38,211 nt of DNA from JAHFLD01 sp964367145 (lineage in GTDB: Bacteria > Patescibacteriota > Minisyncoccia > UBA6257 > 1-14-0-10-40-38). The notes under the pieces were generated by a model that was not told the DNA's origin, made no database searches, and saw nothing but the letters and a program-made list of their open reading frames with translations. This document shows, piece after piece, positions 31,158 to 38,149 of the stretch; within the stretch, counting starts at the first letter, position 1, and the number at the start of each line of letters is the position of its first letter. The DNA lies in contig CAYIWJ010000007.1 of assembly GCA_964367145.1 (NCBI GenBank), positions 1-38,211 on the forward strand, in the 5' to 3' direction. Made by a program: the position numbers and the translations under genes.

Positions 31158-34142
31158 TTACTTCATAACCTCCCGAAGCGCGCAGAACTCGCATTTTGGT
31201 TCGTCGCACCTACGATTAGCGAAGCTAAAGGTCATAATTTCTTCGGCGGTTTTTTTGATCAGATCAATCAGCGCGGTGCATTCGGCCGGTTCGATTACTA
31301 GACGTTCGCGATGATAGCGGCCTTTCTCGTCGGGTTCAATAAAATCAATTTCACCGGCGACCATTTTGAACTTTTTTCCAGCCTCGTAGTGATTCAAGAG
31401 AACATTATAAAAAGTGAGCTGGCGTTTGATGTCGCCGTTTGATGATTGGGTTGTGCCCTCTATTTCGCCCTTGGTTTTAATACTTCCGGTTTTGTAATCA
31501 ACGACTACCACTCGATTGCCGTCGTCTAAAAATTCTATTTTATCCAGCGTGCCGTTGAGTTTGATGTCGTCGGTTAAGGGAACGCCAATGATTCGATATT
31601 CGGTGAGAATTTGGTGGCGTGGCGAATTTTGCAGGTATTGGTCAAAATAACCAGAGAGGGCTGAGAAACCTTTGGTTCGGGCTATTTCCAGATCGTTTTT
31701 GTGGGTGGCTTGTTCGTTTAGGTGGTATTCAAATTTTTTGAGCAGGAATTGCTTATCCGGCTCCTGGTTTTTTTTGGCGTCAAAAAAGTCTTTAAGGGCG
31801 GCGTGAATCGCGATACCGTAGAGTTGATGACGAGCGGCGGCTTTGGGAATTTTTAAGAGGTCGGTATAAAAATATTGCCATGGGCAGGCTAGATAGTGAT
31901 TCAAGGCCGTAGCGGAAAGACCTTTCTCTTGGAATAATTCTTTAATGAATTTGGCGTCGCGAATATCTGGAGAGGTGGCTTGAGTCGGAAGAAAAGCGAT
32001 GGTGTTGTTTTGAGAAAATTCCGTTTTGATTTTTGTGGTATCAGCGATTTGGAGTAAGTCCGAGTTGATCTCGCCGATAAATTGCGAGGGGAGTTGCTCG
32101 CGACGTAGAGAACTTTCTTTGGCGTAAGTAATGGTAACTGATTTTTTGGCCCTAGTTAAGGCGACATAGAATAAGCGCCGCTCGTCATCGTTGGGATCGG
32201 ATTCCGCGACCCGAGTAGTGCTTCGCAGAAAAACGGCGGGAAGCAAGCGTAGTTTTTGCGGTTGGCGCTTGTTGCCCCAGTGTCCGTCAAAGGCGTTAAT
32301 TAGATAAACCCGCTCAAATTCTTGTCCTTTGGAGCGATGGGCGGTCATTAAACGTATTTCGCGTGATGAGTTTCCGGAAAAATTTTTCTTGATAACGAGC
32401 TGGTGATTTTCCAAAGTTTCCAGATAGCGAACAAAATCTTGGAGACTGGCGTTTTTACGACGTTCACTTAACATGACCGCCTCGTCAAAAAAGGCGTGAA
32501 GAGTCTGTAATTTTTTTGCGGCATCCGAAGTGGATAGCAGGTGACCGAGAAAACCAAATTCATGAATAATTGCTTCGAAACATTCGGTGAGCGCTTGATT
32601 GCGATGTTTGACGGCGAAGCGTTTGAATAATTCATAACAAGCAGTCAGTTTTTTTGGATTTTCCAAAAAAAGCGGTGCTAGAATTTTGGGTTGGCGCGCC
32701 AGCTCGTAGATGCTTATTTTTTGGCGGTTGGCGGCGGCAATGAGCTTGTAAACATCAAGCGGATCAACTCCTAAAAAATCAATATGTAGAGCTTCCATAA
32801 AACAATCGCTATGACCAAAACCAACGATTGCCTTCATTAAAAGCCGCAGTTTTTTGATCTCGGGATCGGCGAGGAGATCGTGATCGGATTCAATCACAAA
32901 TGGAATACCGATTTTTTGGAGCATACGCGCTAGGGGCGTGGCATCTCGGTTTTCCCGATAGAGAACGGCAATATTTTGCGGTTCAACACCAGATTCAATT
33001 TTTGTTTTAATGTCTTGAGCGATAAAATATAATTCAACGGCAGGCGCGCTCATGGCATAAAGTTGAATTGGGGCCGGGTTGGTTTTTTGCTGGGAGTTGA
33101 GCCGCGTCGGACTTGGCAGAATGGAATGAGCTGAATCCAAGATAGTTTGCGTGGAGCGGTAGTTTTCGGTGAGGACTATTAGTTTAGCGCTCGGATAGAG
33201 GTGCTTAAAGTAGAGAAAGTTTTCCAGCGAGGCGCCTTGGAAGCGAAAGATGGCCTGTTTTTCGTCGCCAACGACAAAGAGGTTTGGCTCGGAGTGAAAG
33301 TTAACCAACAATTCCAGAATTTTATTTTGCGCGTTGTTGGTGTCTTGGTGTTCGTCGACGAGAACGTATTGATAAGTTTCTTGAAGAATCAGTAAAAGTT
33401 CGGGGTTGGCGCTTAATTCGCGCACAACTTCCATAATCATATCGCTGTAGTCGTAAACTTTTTGACGGCGGATGGTTTCTTCGTAGGCGCGATAAATCTT
33501 GGCGAGTTCCCGATTTTTGTTTAATGTCTTTTCTTCCTGCAAATATTTGCCTTTCATCTTGCCGCGATGAACTCCGTGCTCGTGGCGCAAATCGGGGGTG
33601 TTTTCAAAAAAATGTATTTCTCGAATCAGTAATTTATCAAAATCGTCGGGGGCAACCGCCTCGCGTTTTAAGTCGCTTATCGCGCGGGCGATATCTTTTA
33701 AATAGTGAAAGGCGTCGCCAAAAGGACGGAGCAAGTTCAGATCCGCCGCCTCCACGATTTTTTCTAAAATTTCTACGGATTCAACTTCGGTAATGTGTTC
33801 GGCGCCGATGATACGCGGAAAAGATTCGGGATAGTTTTTGATAATGTCGTTGCAGAAGCCGTGAAAGGTGTTGATGTTGACGGTGTAGGCTGGCGGACCA
33901 ATGAGTTCGGCGAGACGGCGGCGCATGGCGCGAACGCCGGATTCGGTGAAGGTTAGGGCTAGGATATTGGCTGGGGCGACATCGGTTTGGCGCAGAAGAT
34001 TTGCAATACGAAGCGTTAAAATCTGGGTCTTGCCGGTGCCGGGGCCGGCGATAACCATGACTGGACCTTCTAACGCATCTACGGCTTCGCGTTGAGCCGG
34101 ATTTAACTTCTGGTATTCAGCTTCAAAACTTTTGGTTTGCAT
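31158..34142 (-). CDS. UvrD-type superfamily 1 helicase fused to an AddB/Cas4-like nuclease domain
   Basis: 994 residues. Helicase motifs in order: Walker A GPGTGKT (33-39), Ia LTFTESGVRAM, II VLVDEHQDT, III VGDEKQAIFRFQGA, IV ENYRST, V TAHRSKGQEF and VI FYVALTRAKK. The C-terminal 250 residues carry a PD-(D/E)xK nuclease (GTLDKIEF, then VVDYKTG). A cysteine in YLACPWQYFYT and three in the tail (979, 984, 987) match the pattern of AddB-like iron-sulfur nuclease domains. Such enzymes process double-strand breaks for recombination (AddAB/AdnAB type). It is a single gene with no partner subunit nearby. Confidence 0.92.
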   Translation of the reverse strand: MQTKSFEAEYQKLNPAQREAVDALEGPVMVIAGPGTGKTQILTLRIANLLRQTDVAPANILALTFTESGVRAMRRRLAELIGPPAYTVNINTFHGFCNDIIKNYPESFPRIIGAEHITEVESVEILEKIVEAADLNLLRPFGDAFHYLKDIARAISDLKREAVAPDDFDKLLIREIHFFENTPDLRHEHGVHRGKMKGKYLQEEKTLNKNRELAKIYRAYEETIRRQKVYDYSDMIMEVVRELSANPELLLILQETYQYVLVDEHQDTNNAQNKILELLVNFHSEPNLFVVGDEKQAIFRFQGASLENFLYFKHLYPSAKLIVLTENYRSTQTILDSAHSILPSPTRLNSQQKTNPAPIQLYAMSAPAVELYFIAQDIKTKIESGVEPQNIAVLYRENRDATPLARMLQKIGIPFVIESDHDLLADPEIKKLRLLMKAIVGFGHSDCFMEALHIDFLGVDPLDVYKLIAAANRQKISIYELARQPKILAPLFLENPKKLTACYELFKRFAVKHRNQALTECFEAIIHEFGFLGHLLSTSDAAKKLQTLHAFFDEAVMLSERRKNASLQDFVRYLETLENHQLVIKKNFSGNSSREIRLMTAHRSKGQEFERVYLINAFDGHWGNKRQPQKLRLLPAVFLRSTTRVAESDPNDDERRLFYVALTRAKKSVTITYAKESSLRREQLPSQFIGEINSDLLQIADTTKIKTEFSQNNTIAFLPTQATSPDIRDAKFIKELFQEKGLSATALNHYLACPWQYFYTDLLKIPKAAARHQLYGIAIHAALKDFFDAKKNQEPDKQFLLKKFEYHLNEQATHKNDLEIARTKGFSALSGYFDQYLQNSPRHQILTEYRIIGVPLTDDIKLNGTLDKIEFLDDGNRVVVVDYKTGSIKTKGEIEGTTQSSNGDIKRQLTFYNVLLNHYEAGKKFKMVAGEIDFIEPDEKGRYHRERLVIEPAECTALIDLIKKTAEEIMTFSFANRRCDEPKCEFCALREVMK

Positions 34143-34172
34143 TTGACAAAAGCGAGATAAAAAGAGTATTTT
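34143..34172 (+). promoter_or_regulatory. Promoter of the 34220 gene
   Basis: TTGACA (34143-34148), 18-nt spacer, TATTTT (34167-34172), start near 34179. The -35 box abuts the start codon of the divergent helicase gene. Confidence 0.6.
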
Positions 34173-34184
34173 AGTGAGGTGTTC

Positions 34185-34193
34185 GTTCTTTGA
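34185..34193 (+). promoter_or_regulatory. boxA-like leader element
   Basis: GTTCTTTGA followed by TAATAA, a few nt after the predicted start and 26 nt before the ATG at 34220. Confidence 0.5.
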
Positions 34194-34219
34194 TAATAAC
34201 AGAAATCAAGGAGAGTTAT

Positions 34220-34624
34220 ATGCATTGGACTGTTGGCGCGTTTGAGATGTCGGATCAAGCAACGCTTCTAGCGGTTTCGTTGTCATCTGCTCTGTTACTC
34301 CTCGCTTTTGTTTTTGTACTTAGAATGAAGAATTCGCGGAGAGAAGAGATCAAAAGGCTGGTCTTGCGAACTATCGGCAATGCCTCCGATCAGGGTGTCA
34401 GTTCGTCTGACATCCAAGACAAGCTTATGGGTATAAGTGGACTTAATGTTCAAAGGGGAGAGTTGGCCTCGATTGTTGGTGATCTTATTGCCTCCCGAAA
34501 AATTATTGTCCGATACGGTGATTTTCGTTCTGAACTGATGATTTTTTCTCTGACTGATGAGGCCAAGGAGGAATTTAAAGCCGGGATGTATAACCGGTAT
34601 CCGGAGAGGCCATCGGCGAGCTGA
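34220..34624 (+). CDS. Membrane-anchored winged-helix-like protein
   Basis: 134 residues from the ATG at 34220, with AAGGAG seven nt upstream. A short external N-terminus and one membrane helix (about 15-36) precede a basic linker and a helix-helix-helix-wing region: IKRLVLRTIGNA, SSSDIQDKLMG, GELASIVGDLIASRKIIV, then a beta wing. Same layout as the protein at 30659, though low in sequence identity. Own promoter, boxA-like leader and terminator. Confidence 0.65.
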   Translation: MHWTVGAFEMSDQATLLAVSLSSALLLLAFVFVLRMKNSRREEIKRLVLRTIGNASDQGVSSSDIQDKLMGISGLNVQRGELASIVGDLIASRKIIVRYGDFRSELMIFSLTDEAKEEFKAGMYNRYPERPSAS

Positions 34625-34631
34625 TGTATGC

Positions 34632-34659
34632 GCCGCGTTTTAGGACGCGGCTTTTTTTT
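34632..34659 (+). terminator. Intrinsic terminator
   Basis: GCCGCGT (34632-34638) pairs with ACGCGGC (34645-34651), 6-nt loop, then eight T (34652-34659), starting eight nt after the stop of the 34220 gene. Confidence 0.92.
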
Positions 34660-34680
34660 GGAAAGTTTGGCGGATGAAAA

Positions 34681-34706
34681 TAAAAAACGCCGATGGTTGG
34701 TCGGCG
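34681..34706 (-). terminator. Intrinsic terminator of the zinc-ribbon unit
   Basis: Minus strand CGCCGA pairs with TCGGCG (34701-34706 with 34688-34693), 7-nt loop, followed by six T (34682-34687). Confidence 0.85.
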
Positions 34707-34731
34707 ATTGGTGTCGAGAGCTTCTGCTAGA

Positions 34732-35085
34732 CTATGGGCTTTTTGGATCTAAAGGAAAGGTGGAGCATTCTGGACAGGGTACAACTTCGTCGGATTTTTC
34801 CGTTTGGCAGTAGCCATAACCAAGACAGATACGGCAGTCTTTTTTGGCGTCCAGCTGAATCCGATCTAACTGATGCTCAAGCAATTTGCATAGCCGAGTA
34901 ATGTGATCATAGAGCTGACCGCATTCCCTGCAGACCAGTTTGGTTTTGCGAATCTTTTGCCGACTTGGGCCAATGGGAGTGCCTCTGGTGAACGGCGGAT
35001 ATTGAAAAGAAATCACTAACTCAATTGTGCCCCTACAGCTTACACAATTACCAGCCGGAATATAGTCCAGTTTTTTTTGAGGCAT
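34732..35085 (-). CDS. Cysteine-rich zinc-ribbon protein, unknown
   Basis: 117 residues with ten cysteines: C14/C17 and C52/C55 form one likely zinc ribbon, C84/C87 and C104/C107 another, with C66 and C93 extra. The CRICLGYGYC segment recalls the DnaJ CxxCxGxG repeats but only in part. Between the ribbons lies a helical region (about 60-80). A weak AAAGGGG precedes the ATG. Probably co-transcribed with the small basic ORF upstream (62 nt gap). Function unknown. Confidence 0.75.
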   Translation of the reverse strand: MPQKKLDYIPAGNCVSCRGTIELVISFQYPPFTRGTPIGPSRQKIRKTKLVCRECGQLYDHITRLCKLLEHQLDRIQLDAKKDCRICLGYGYCQTEKSDEVVPCPECSTFPLDPKSP

Positions 35086-35146
35086 CCGAGCCCCTTTCTT
35101 TTTGGATGAATCAACTTTTGAAGGTTCTGCTCACGCGAGGCGGAAT

Positions 35147-35290
35147 CTAGAATCCGTGTTTTCTTTTTCCGAACTTTCGGCGAACGGCCGAAAGACCGCG
35201 GAAGATCATGCGAAAAGGCACGCAACGGTTGCGGCGCGGATCAAACGGCAGAAAGTAGGGCGAAACGCGGTACCGTCGGACGTTCAACAT
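35147..35290 (-). CDS. Tiny basic protein, 47 aa
   Basis: Starts at an ATG at 35290 with AAAGGAG 11 nt upstream, behind a good promoter. About a third of the residues are Arg or Lys, with several Phe and Pro (RVSPYFLPFDPRRNR at the start). No family recognised; the charge suggests RNA or ribosome binding. The frame continues upstream, but without a ribosome binding site. Confidence 0.5.
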   Translation of the reverse strand: MLNVRRYRVSPYFLPFDPRRNRCVPFRMIFRGLSAVRRKFGKRKHGF

Positions 35291-35333
35291 CAGCACGCAG
35301 ACTCCTTTCGATAAAAGCCAAAGTGCTGTTGCC

Positions 35334-35362
35334 AGTGTAGTAACGACTTTTTGGCTTGTCAA
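35334..35362 (-). promoter_or_regulatory. Promoter of the tiny basic/zinc-ribbon unit
   Basis: Minus strand TTGACA (35357-35362), 17-nt spacer, TACACT (35334-35339). Ten of twelve consensus bases. It overlaps the end of tag. Confidence 0.7.
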
Positions 35363-35946
35363 ACTAAGTCAATAATTTCTTGGCGGCGCGGGCACTTAGT
35401 CAGATGGTCGTTAACCAAACCGGCTGCCTGCATGAAGGCGTGGCAAATCGTACTGCCAACAAAGGTAAAGCCATGAGAGCGCAATAGTTTACTTAACTGA
35501 TTGGATTCTTTGGTTTTGGCCGGTATTTGTTTTAGATTCTGCCAGCGGTTTATTTTTGGCTTTTGGTTAACGCTTTGCCAGATAAAATCTGAAAAGCTTG
35601 GCGTTTTTTCTTGGAGTTTTAAAAAGGCTTGAGCGTTCTTGATGGTTCCGGCAATCTTGGCTCGATTACGAATAATGCCCGGGTTACCTAAAAGTTTTGC
35701 CACTTTGGCGGGAGAGTAGCGCGCGATTTTTTGCGGATCAAAGTTATCAAAAGCCTGACGAAAGTTTTCTCGCTTGTGCAAAACGGTTCGCCAACTTAAG
35801 CCAGCTTGAAAGGCGTCTAGAACTAAAAATTCAAAAAGTTTGCGATCATCGTTTAGCGGTACGCCCCATTCTTGGTCGTGATATTGATTCATCAACGGAT
35901 CATCTTGAGTCCACTCACAACGTTTTTTTATCTGTTGGCGCGCCAT
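35359..35946 (-). CDS. tag: DNA-3-methyladenine glycosylase I
   Basis: 195 residues; removes 3-methyladenine from alkylated DNA. RCEWTQDDPLMNQYHDQEWG at the start (RCEW and YHDQEWG) and LVNDHLTKCPR near the end carry the Cys and His zinc ligands of the family, and FEFLVLDAFQAGLSW is the conserved core. Divergent from the cupin gene across 25 nt; a TATAGG box at 35956-35961 would give a very short leader. Confidence 0.94.
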   Translation of the reverse strand: MARQQIKKRCEWTQDDPLMNQYHDQEWGVPLNDDRKLFEFLVLDAFQAGLSWRTVLHKRENFRQAFDNFDPQKIARYSPAKVAKLLGNPGIIRNRAKIAGTIKNAQAFLKLQEKTPSFSDFIWQSVNQKPKINRWQNLKQIPAKTKESNQLSKLLRSHGFTFVGSTICHAFMQAAGLVNDHLTKCPRRQEIIDLV

Positions 35947-35963
35947 TTGGTTTAGCCTATACT
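35935..35963 (+). promoter_or_regulatory. Promoter of the cupin gene (nearly leaderless)
   Basis: TTGGCG (35935-35940), 17-nt spacer, TATACT (35958-35963), eight nt to the ATG at 35972. The predicted leader is zero to two nt. Confidence 0.6.
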
Positions 35964-35971
35964 AAATTTAT

Positions 35972-36367
35972 ATGTCTTTCAAAATCAATATAGTCAAAGT
36001 GGCGCGGGAAAATATTTTTTTCCGTAAGGTTTTATTTACCGAAAAGCAGAGTCAATTAGTGGTTATGAGCATTTTGCCCGGAGAAGATATTGGCGAAGAA
36101 GTTCATGTTCATGTTGAGCAGACGCTGTTATTTTTGGCCGGTAGCGGCAAGGCTATAATTAACGGCGTTGAATCATTAATTTCTTCGGGGGACGTGGTGG
36201 TGGTAACTCCCGGCACGCGGCATAATTTTATAAACACCGGAAGCGAGCCGCTTAAAATTTTTACCGTCTATACTCCGCCGAATCATATTGACGGACGGAT
36301 TCATAAGACTAAACAGGAGGCGGTCGCCGATACGGAAGACGAGGCTTTTGGCGAGGGCGTAAAATAG
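35972..36367 (+). CDS. Small cupin-domain protein
   Basis: 131 residues with one cupin barrel. Motif 1 is EEVHVHVEQTLLFLAGSG (two His and a Glu as likely metal ligands) and motif 2 is PGTRHNFINTG (a further His). Stand-alone cupins of this kind bind a metal and act as isomerases, oxygenases or sensors; no substrate can be proposed. Convergent with the coiled-coil gene. Confidence 0.85.
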   Translation: MSFKINIVKVARENIFFRKVLFTEKQSQLVVMSILPGEDIGEEVHVHVEQTLLFLAGSGKAIINGVESLISSGDVVVVTPGTRHNFINTGSEPLKIFTVYTPPNHIDGRIHKTKQEAVADTEDEAFGEGVK

Positions 36368-36378
36368 AAGTTTTGGTT

Positions 36379-36732
36379 TTAGGGTTTTTTGCGGAAGCGA
36401 ACGCTAAACTGGGGTTCATAGGCTTCGTTTTTTGGGCCCATGACTTCCACCTGTTCGCCTTTAATGTAGGTTGAAAGCGCGATGTCCGCTAAAATTTGAC
36501 GGTCGGAGGAGATGTTTTTTTTGATTCGCTCAATTTTTTCCGTTTGATCGGCGAGCTGTTCGCTAACCATGGATTCTATCTGCTTTTTGCGATCTTTGAG
36601 TCCCTGGAGTTTTTCCAGCAATTCCTGATATTCGGTATTTGACTCCAAAGTTTCGCGGTAGGCTTCTTTCATGATTCGCTGTTCTTTGGTTTGTTCCTGA
36701 ATGCGATTAAAAACATCTTGAAGATTTTCCAT
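36379..36732 (-). CDS. Coiled-coil protein, unknown
   Basis: 117 residues. From residue 3 to about 80 it is almost entirely charged helix with heptad-like spacing (YQELLEKLQGLKDRKKQIE), followed by a short basic beta-like tail ending RFRKKP. I see no membrane segment. Similar short coiled-coil proteins are seen in CPR genomes, with no known role. A TATACT with TG extension (36748-36756) lies 15 nt before the ATG. Confidence 0.72.
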   Translation of the reverse strand: MENLQDVFNRIQEQTKEQRIMKEAYRETLESNTEYQELLEKLQGLKDRKKQIESMVSEQLADQTEKIERIKKNISSDRQILADIALSTYIKGEQVEVMGPKNEAYEPQFSVRFRKKP

Positions 36733-36747
36733 ATTTTTTGTTTTTGA

Positions 36748-36756
36748 AGTATAGCA
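36748..36756 (-). promoter_or_regulatory. Extended -10 promoter of the coiled-coil gene
   Basis: Minus strand TGC-TATACT, five of six bases with the TG extension, predicting a leader of about nine nt. Confidence 0.5.
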
Positions 36757-36774
36757 TAGTGGGCGAGCGAGAGA

Positions 36775-37377
36775 CTAAAATTTTGAATTTTGTTTTGGAG
36801 GGGCGATTAATTCATTGGGGATAATTCCCGCGCCTTGGCGCAAGATTTTTACCTTATTACCCAAGAATTCCAACAAAGTTGATGGCTTACCATCACAGAA
36901 ACCGCCATCGAGATAGCCATTCACTTTGTTGCCAAAATAATTTTTGGCCTCGGTGATGTTGCGCGCGATTGGCTTGCCTTGCGGGTTTGCGCTTGGGGCG
37001 ACAAGCGGACCGGTTTTTTTGATGATGGCGAGGGTCTTCTGGTTCGCCGGAAGGCGAAAGGCGAGTGTGTTTTTTCCGCGGTGCAGATAGGTTAGGGTTT
37101 TTTCGGCGCAGGGGAGAATTACACTAAAGAGGCCAGGCCAGATAGCGGAGAGAACTTCTTTTTGTTTTGACGTTAGAATTACCGAGAATAGGTTTAAGTC
37201 GGAAAGAGATGAGATTAAGACAATGCAGGGCTTGTTTTGATCGCGTTCTCGGACGGCGTAAAGATTTCCCACCGCCGCGGCGTTCATGGCTTTGGCTACT
37301 ATGCCGTAGACCGTGTCGGTTGGGATGACGGCGATGCCGCCGGTTATCAGTTTATCAACTATCTCGTCTGCGGACAT
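36775..37377 (-). CDS. tsaC: Threonylcarbamoyl-AMP synthase (TsaC/Sua5/YrdC family)
   Basis: 200 residues. Makes threonylcarbamoyl-AMP for the t6A37 modification of ANN-decoding tRNAs. AVIPTDTVYGIVAKA, the KP-IVLISS segment, AFRLPAN and GPLVAPSANPQGKP are the family's ligand-binding stretches. Short TsaC form without the Sua5 C-terminal domain. Starts two nt after the nadK stop, so the two genes form one unit. Confidence 0.93.
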   Translation of the reverse strand: MSADEIVDKLITGGIAVIPTDTVYGIVAKAMNAAAVGNLYAVRERDQNKPCIVLISSLSDLNLFSVILTSKQKEVLSAIWPGLFSVILPCAEKTLTYLHRGKNTLAFRLPANQKTLAIIKKTGPLVAPSANPQGKPIARNITEAKNYFGNKVNGYLDGGFCDGKPSTLLEFLGNKVKILRQGAGIIPNELIAPPKQNSKF

Positions 37378-37379
37378 GC

Positions 37380-38063
37380 TTAAATTTCTGGAATTACAAT
37401 GTGGGCTTTGGTTTTGGCGAGACGGATCAGAGCCTCGTCTTGGACGGTTAGTTGGATTTCTTCCTTTTGGTTGTCGGCGTAGATTACCGCCGGACCGCGA
37501 ATAATCCGAATTTTGATGACGCTTTGATCTTTTAGAACCATGTGGTCGGATTGCTCGGTGCTATTGTTAAAGGCCAGGCCGATTCCCACTTCAAAAAAAC
37601 CGTCGGTAATGCTTCGATAATATGCAGTAGAACCAAAAGGAGTGGCAACAACAATGCCGTCGCCGATGATTTCGCCGCCGACCGGCGCGTTGTTAACGGT
37701 TAAGATGTAGCGAATTGCGTGGCGGGGATTTTGGTTATGAAGAATGATGTCATTCTGCGCGATGAGGGTTTTTTGGTTGGCGACGACTTCTAGTTTGGGC
37801 ATAACTTCAATGGCGTAGCGACCGGCGGCGACGCGGCGCAAAACTTCTTCATTGGGAAGCGCGGAGCATTTTTTGCAAACGCCACTGTTTTTGAGAACGA
37901 TTTTTGGGATGCCCGGGAAGCGATGTTCGGATTCCATTAAAGTTCCATCGCCGCCAAAGCTGGCCACAAAATCCGGTTTGTTCTCGGTTATGGTAAAGCC
38001 AGCGGCTTTGGCGAGAGACGCGATACTTGCGCTATCTTTGCCGAAGAGGAGAAGATTGGGCAT
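37380..38063 (-). CDS. nadK: NAD kinase
   Basis: 227 residues, a short form (many are near 290). FVASFGGDGTLME holds the GGDG motif for ATP/NAD and GDGIVVATPFGSTAYYRS the second conserved motif. A CKKC pair lies between the two. Makes NADP from NAD. It leads the nadK-tsaC pair. Confidence 0.94.
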   Translation of the reverse strand: MPNLLLFGKDSASIASLAKAAGFTITENKPDFVASFGGDGTLMESEHRFPGIPKIVLKNSGVCKKCSALPNEEVLRRVAAGRYAIEVMPKLEVVANQKTLIAQNDIILHNQNPRHAIRYILTVNNAPVGGEIIGDGIVVATPFGSTAYYRSITDGFFEVGIGLAFNNSTEQSDHMVLKDQSVIKIRIIRGPAVIYADNQKEEIQLTVQDEALIRLAKTKAHIVIPEI

Positions 38064-38112
38064 GTTGAAAGTTTAGAATAGAAAATTGATTTGAGCGAGT
38101 TTAGTTTTTTTG

Positions 38113-38141
38113 TTGAATTTTTAACGTAAAAAGGTTATCAT
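38113..38141 (+). promoter_or_regulatory. Promoter of tRNA-Gln
   Basis: TTGAAT (38113-38118), 17-nt spacer, TATCAT (38136-38141), nine nt before the mature tRNA 5' end. Confidence 0.7.
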
Positions 38142-38149
38142 TTGAAAAT

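Noticed and set aside
34628..34813. Plus-strand ORF after the 34220 gene
   Set aside because: It begins within the terminator and runs over another terminator and the end of the minus-strand zinc-ribbon gene.
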